NCBI GenBank assembly: GCA_020049615.1 | Contig: JAIFKN010000002.1 | Span: 1-5,722 of the forward strand | DNA from: a bacterium | GTDB lineage: Bacteria > Planctomycetota > UBA11346 | Direction: 5' to 3' | Length of the DNA stretch: 5,722 nt | Part shown: piece after piece, positions 5,647 to 5,722 of the stretch | How the letters are laid out: each line of letters opens with the position of its first letter | Numbering within the stretch: the first letter of the stretch is position 1 | Position numbers and translations under genes: made by a program | The notes under the pieces: generated by a model | The model's input: only the letters and a program-made list of their open reading frames with translations | Told to the model about the DNA's origin: nothing | Database searches by the model: none

Positions 5647-5722
5647 GAATCTGTGGGTCACCGGTGGTTCGGGCAGTGCGCCAAGCTGGTGAAATAGCGC
5701 TACTTCCAACACGTTATCGCTG
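5647..5722. other. Non-coding tail with no recognisable gene
   Basis: The last 76 bases after the palindrome contain no coding start with a ribosome binding site that I can defend. An 8-base palindrome TAGCGCTA lies at 5695-5702, and the sequence is less GC-rich toward the end, which would suit the upstream region of a gene beyond the window. Confidence 0.35.

Overview
The window is GC-rich bacterial chromosomal DNA, densely coding, with no rRNA, tRNA, CRISPR array or transposase gene that I can see. Two features point weakly to the Planctomycetota or a neighbouring PVC-type lineage. One is a secreted HELGH metalloprotease with C-terminal TPR-like helices, of the kind annotated as DUF1570. 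The other is a HisA of the eukaryotic (HIS6) type, which is uncommon in bacteria. This placement is inference from gene content.

Layout: four genes run leftward. In transcription order they are tig (trigger factor, 2219-3493), an rpiB-like sugar-phosphate isomerase (1565 to about 2041), an unrecognised 409-residue helical protein (360-1589), and hisA (320 down to the window edge, 3' end missing). rpiB and the 409-residue gene overlap by 25 bases, and hisA starts 39 bases after the latter ends, so these three look like one transcription unit. tig is separated from rpiB by 177 bases packed with GC-rich hairpins, and there is a good -10 hexamer just before rpiB, so tig may be transcribed separately. 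One gene runs rightward: the metalloprotease/TPR gene at 3635-5485, divergent from tig across 141 bases.

The rest is non-coding: a five-unit heptamer tandem repeat in the hisA leader (324-358), the hairpin cluster at 2075-2190, the divergent promoter region (3494-3634), and a large imperfect palindrome with CACAGAG-type arms downstream of the protease (5493-5646). The last resembles dispersed palindromic repeats seen in many bacterial genomes.

Functionally the set is mixed: nascent-chain folding (Tig), pentose phosphate isomerisation (RpiB), histidine biosynthesis (HisA) and an envelope protease. A loose link is that RpiB helps supply ribose-5-phosphate, the precursor of the PRPP that feeds the histidine pathway. 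I find no clear new defence or mobile system. The points most worth a second look are the rpiB N-terminus, which has no standard start codon and an altered Asp-His motif, the large palindrome, and the eukaryotic-type HisA with its repeat-filled leader.
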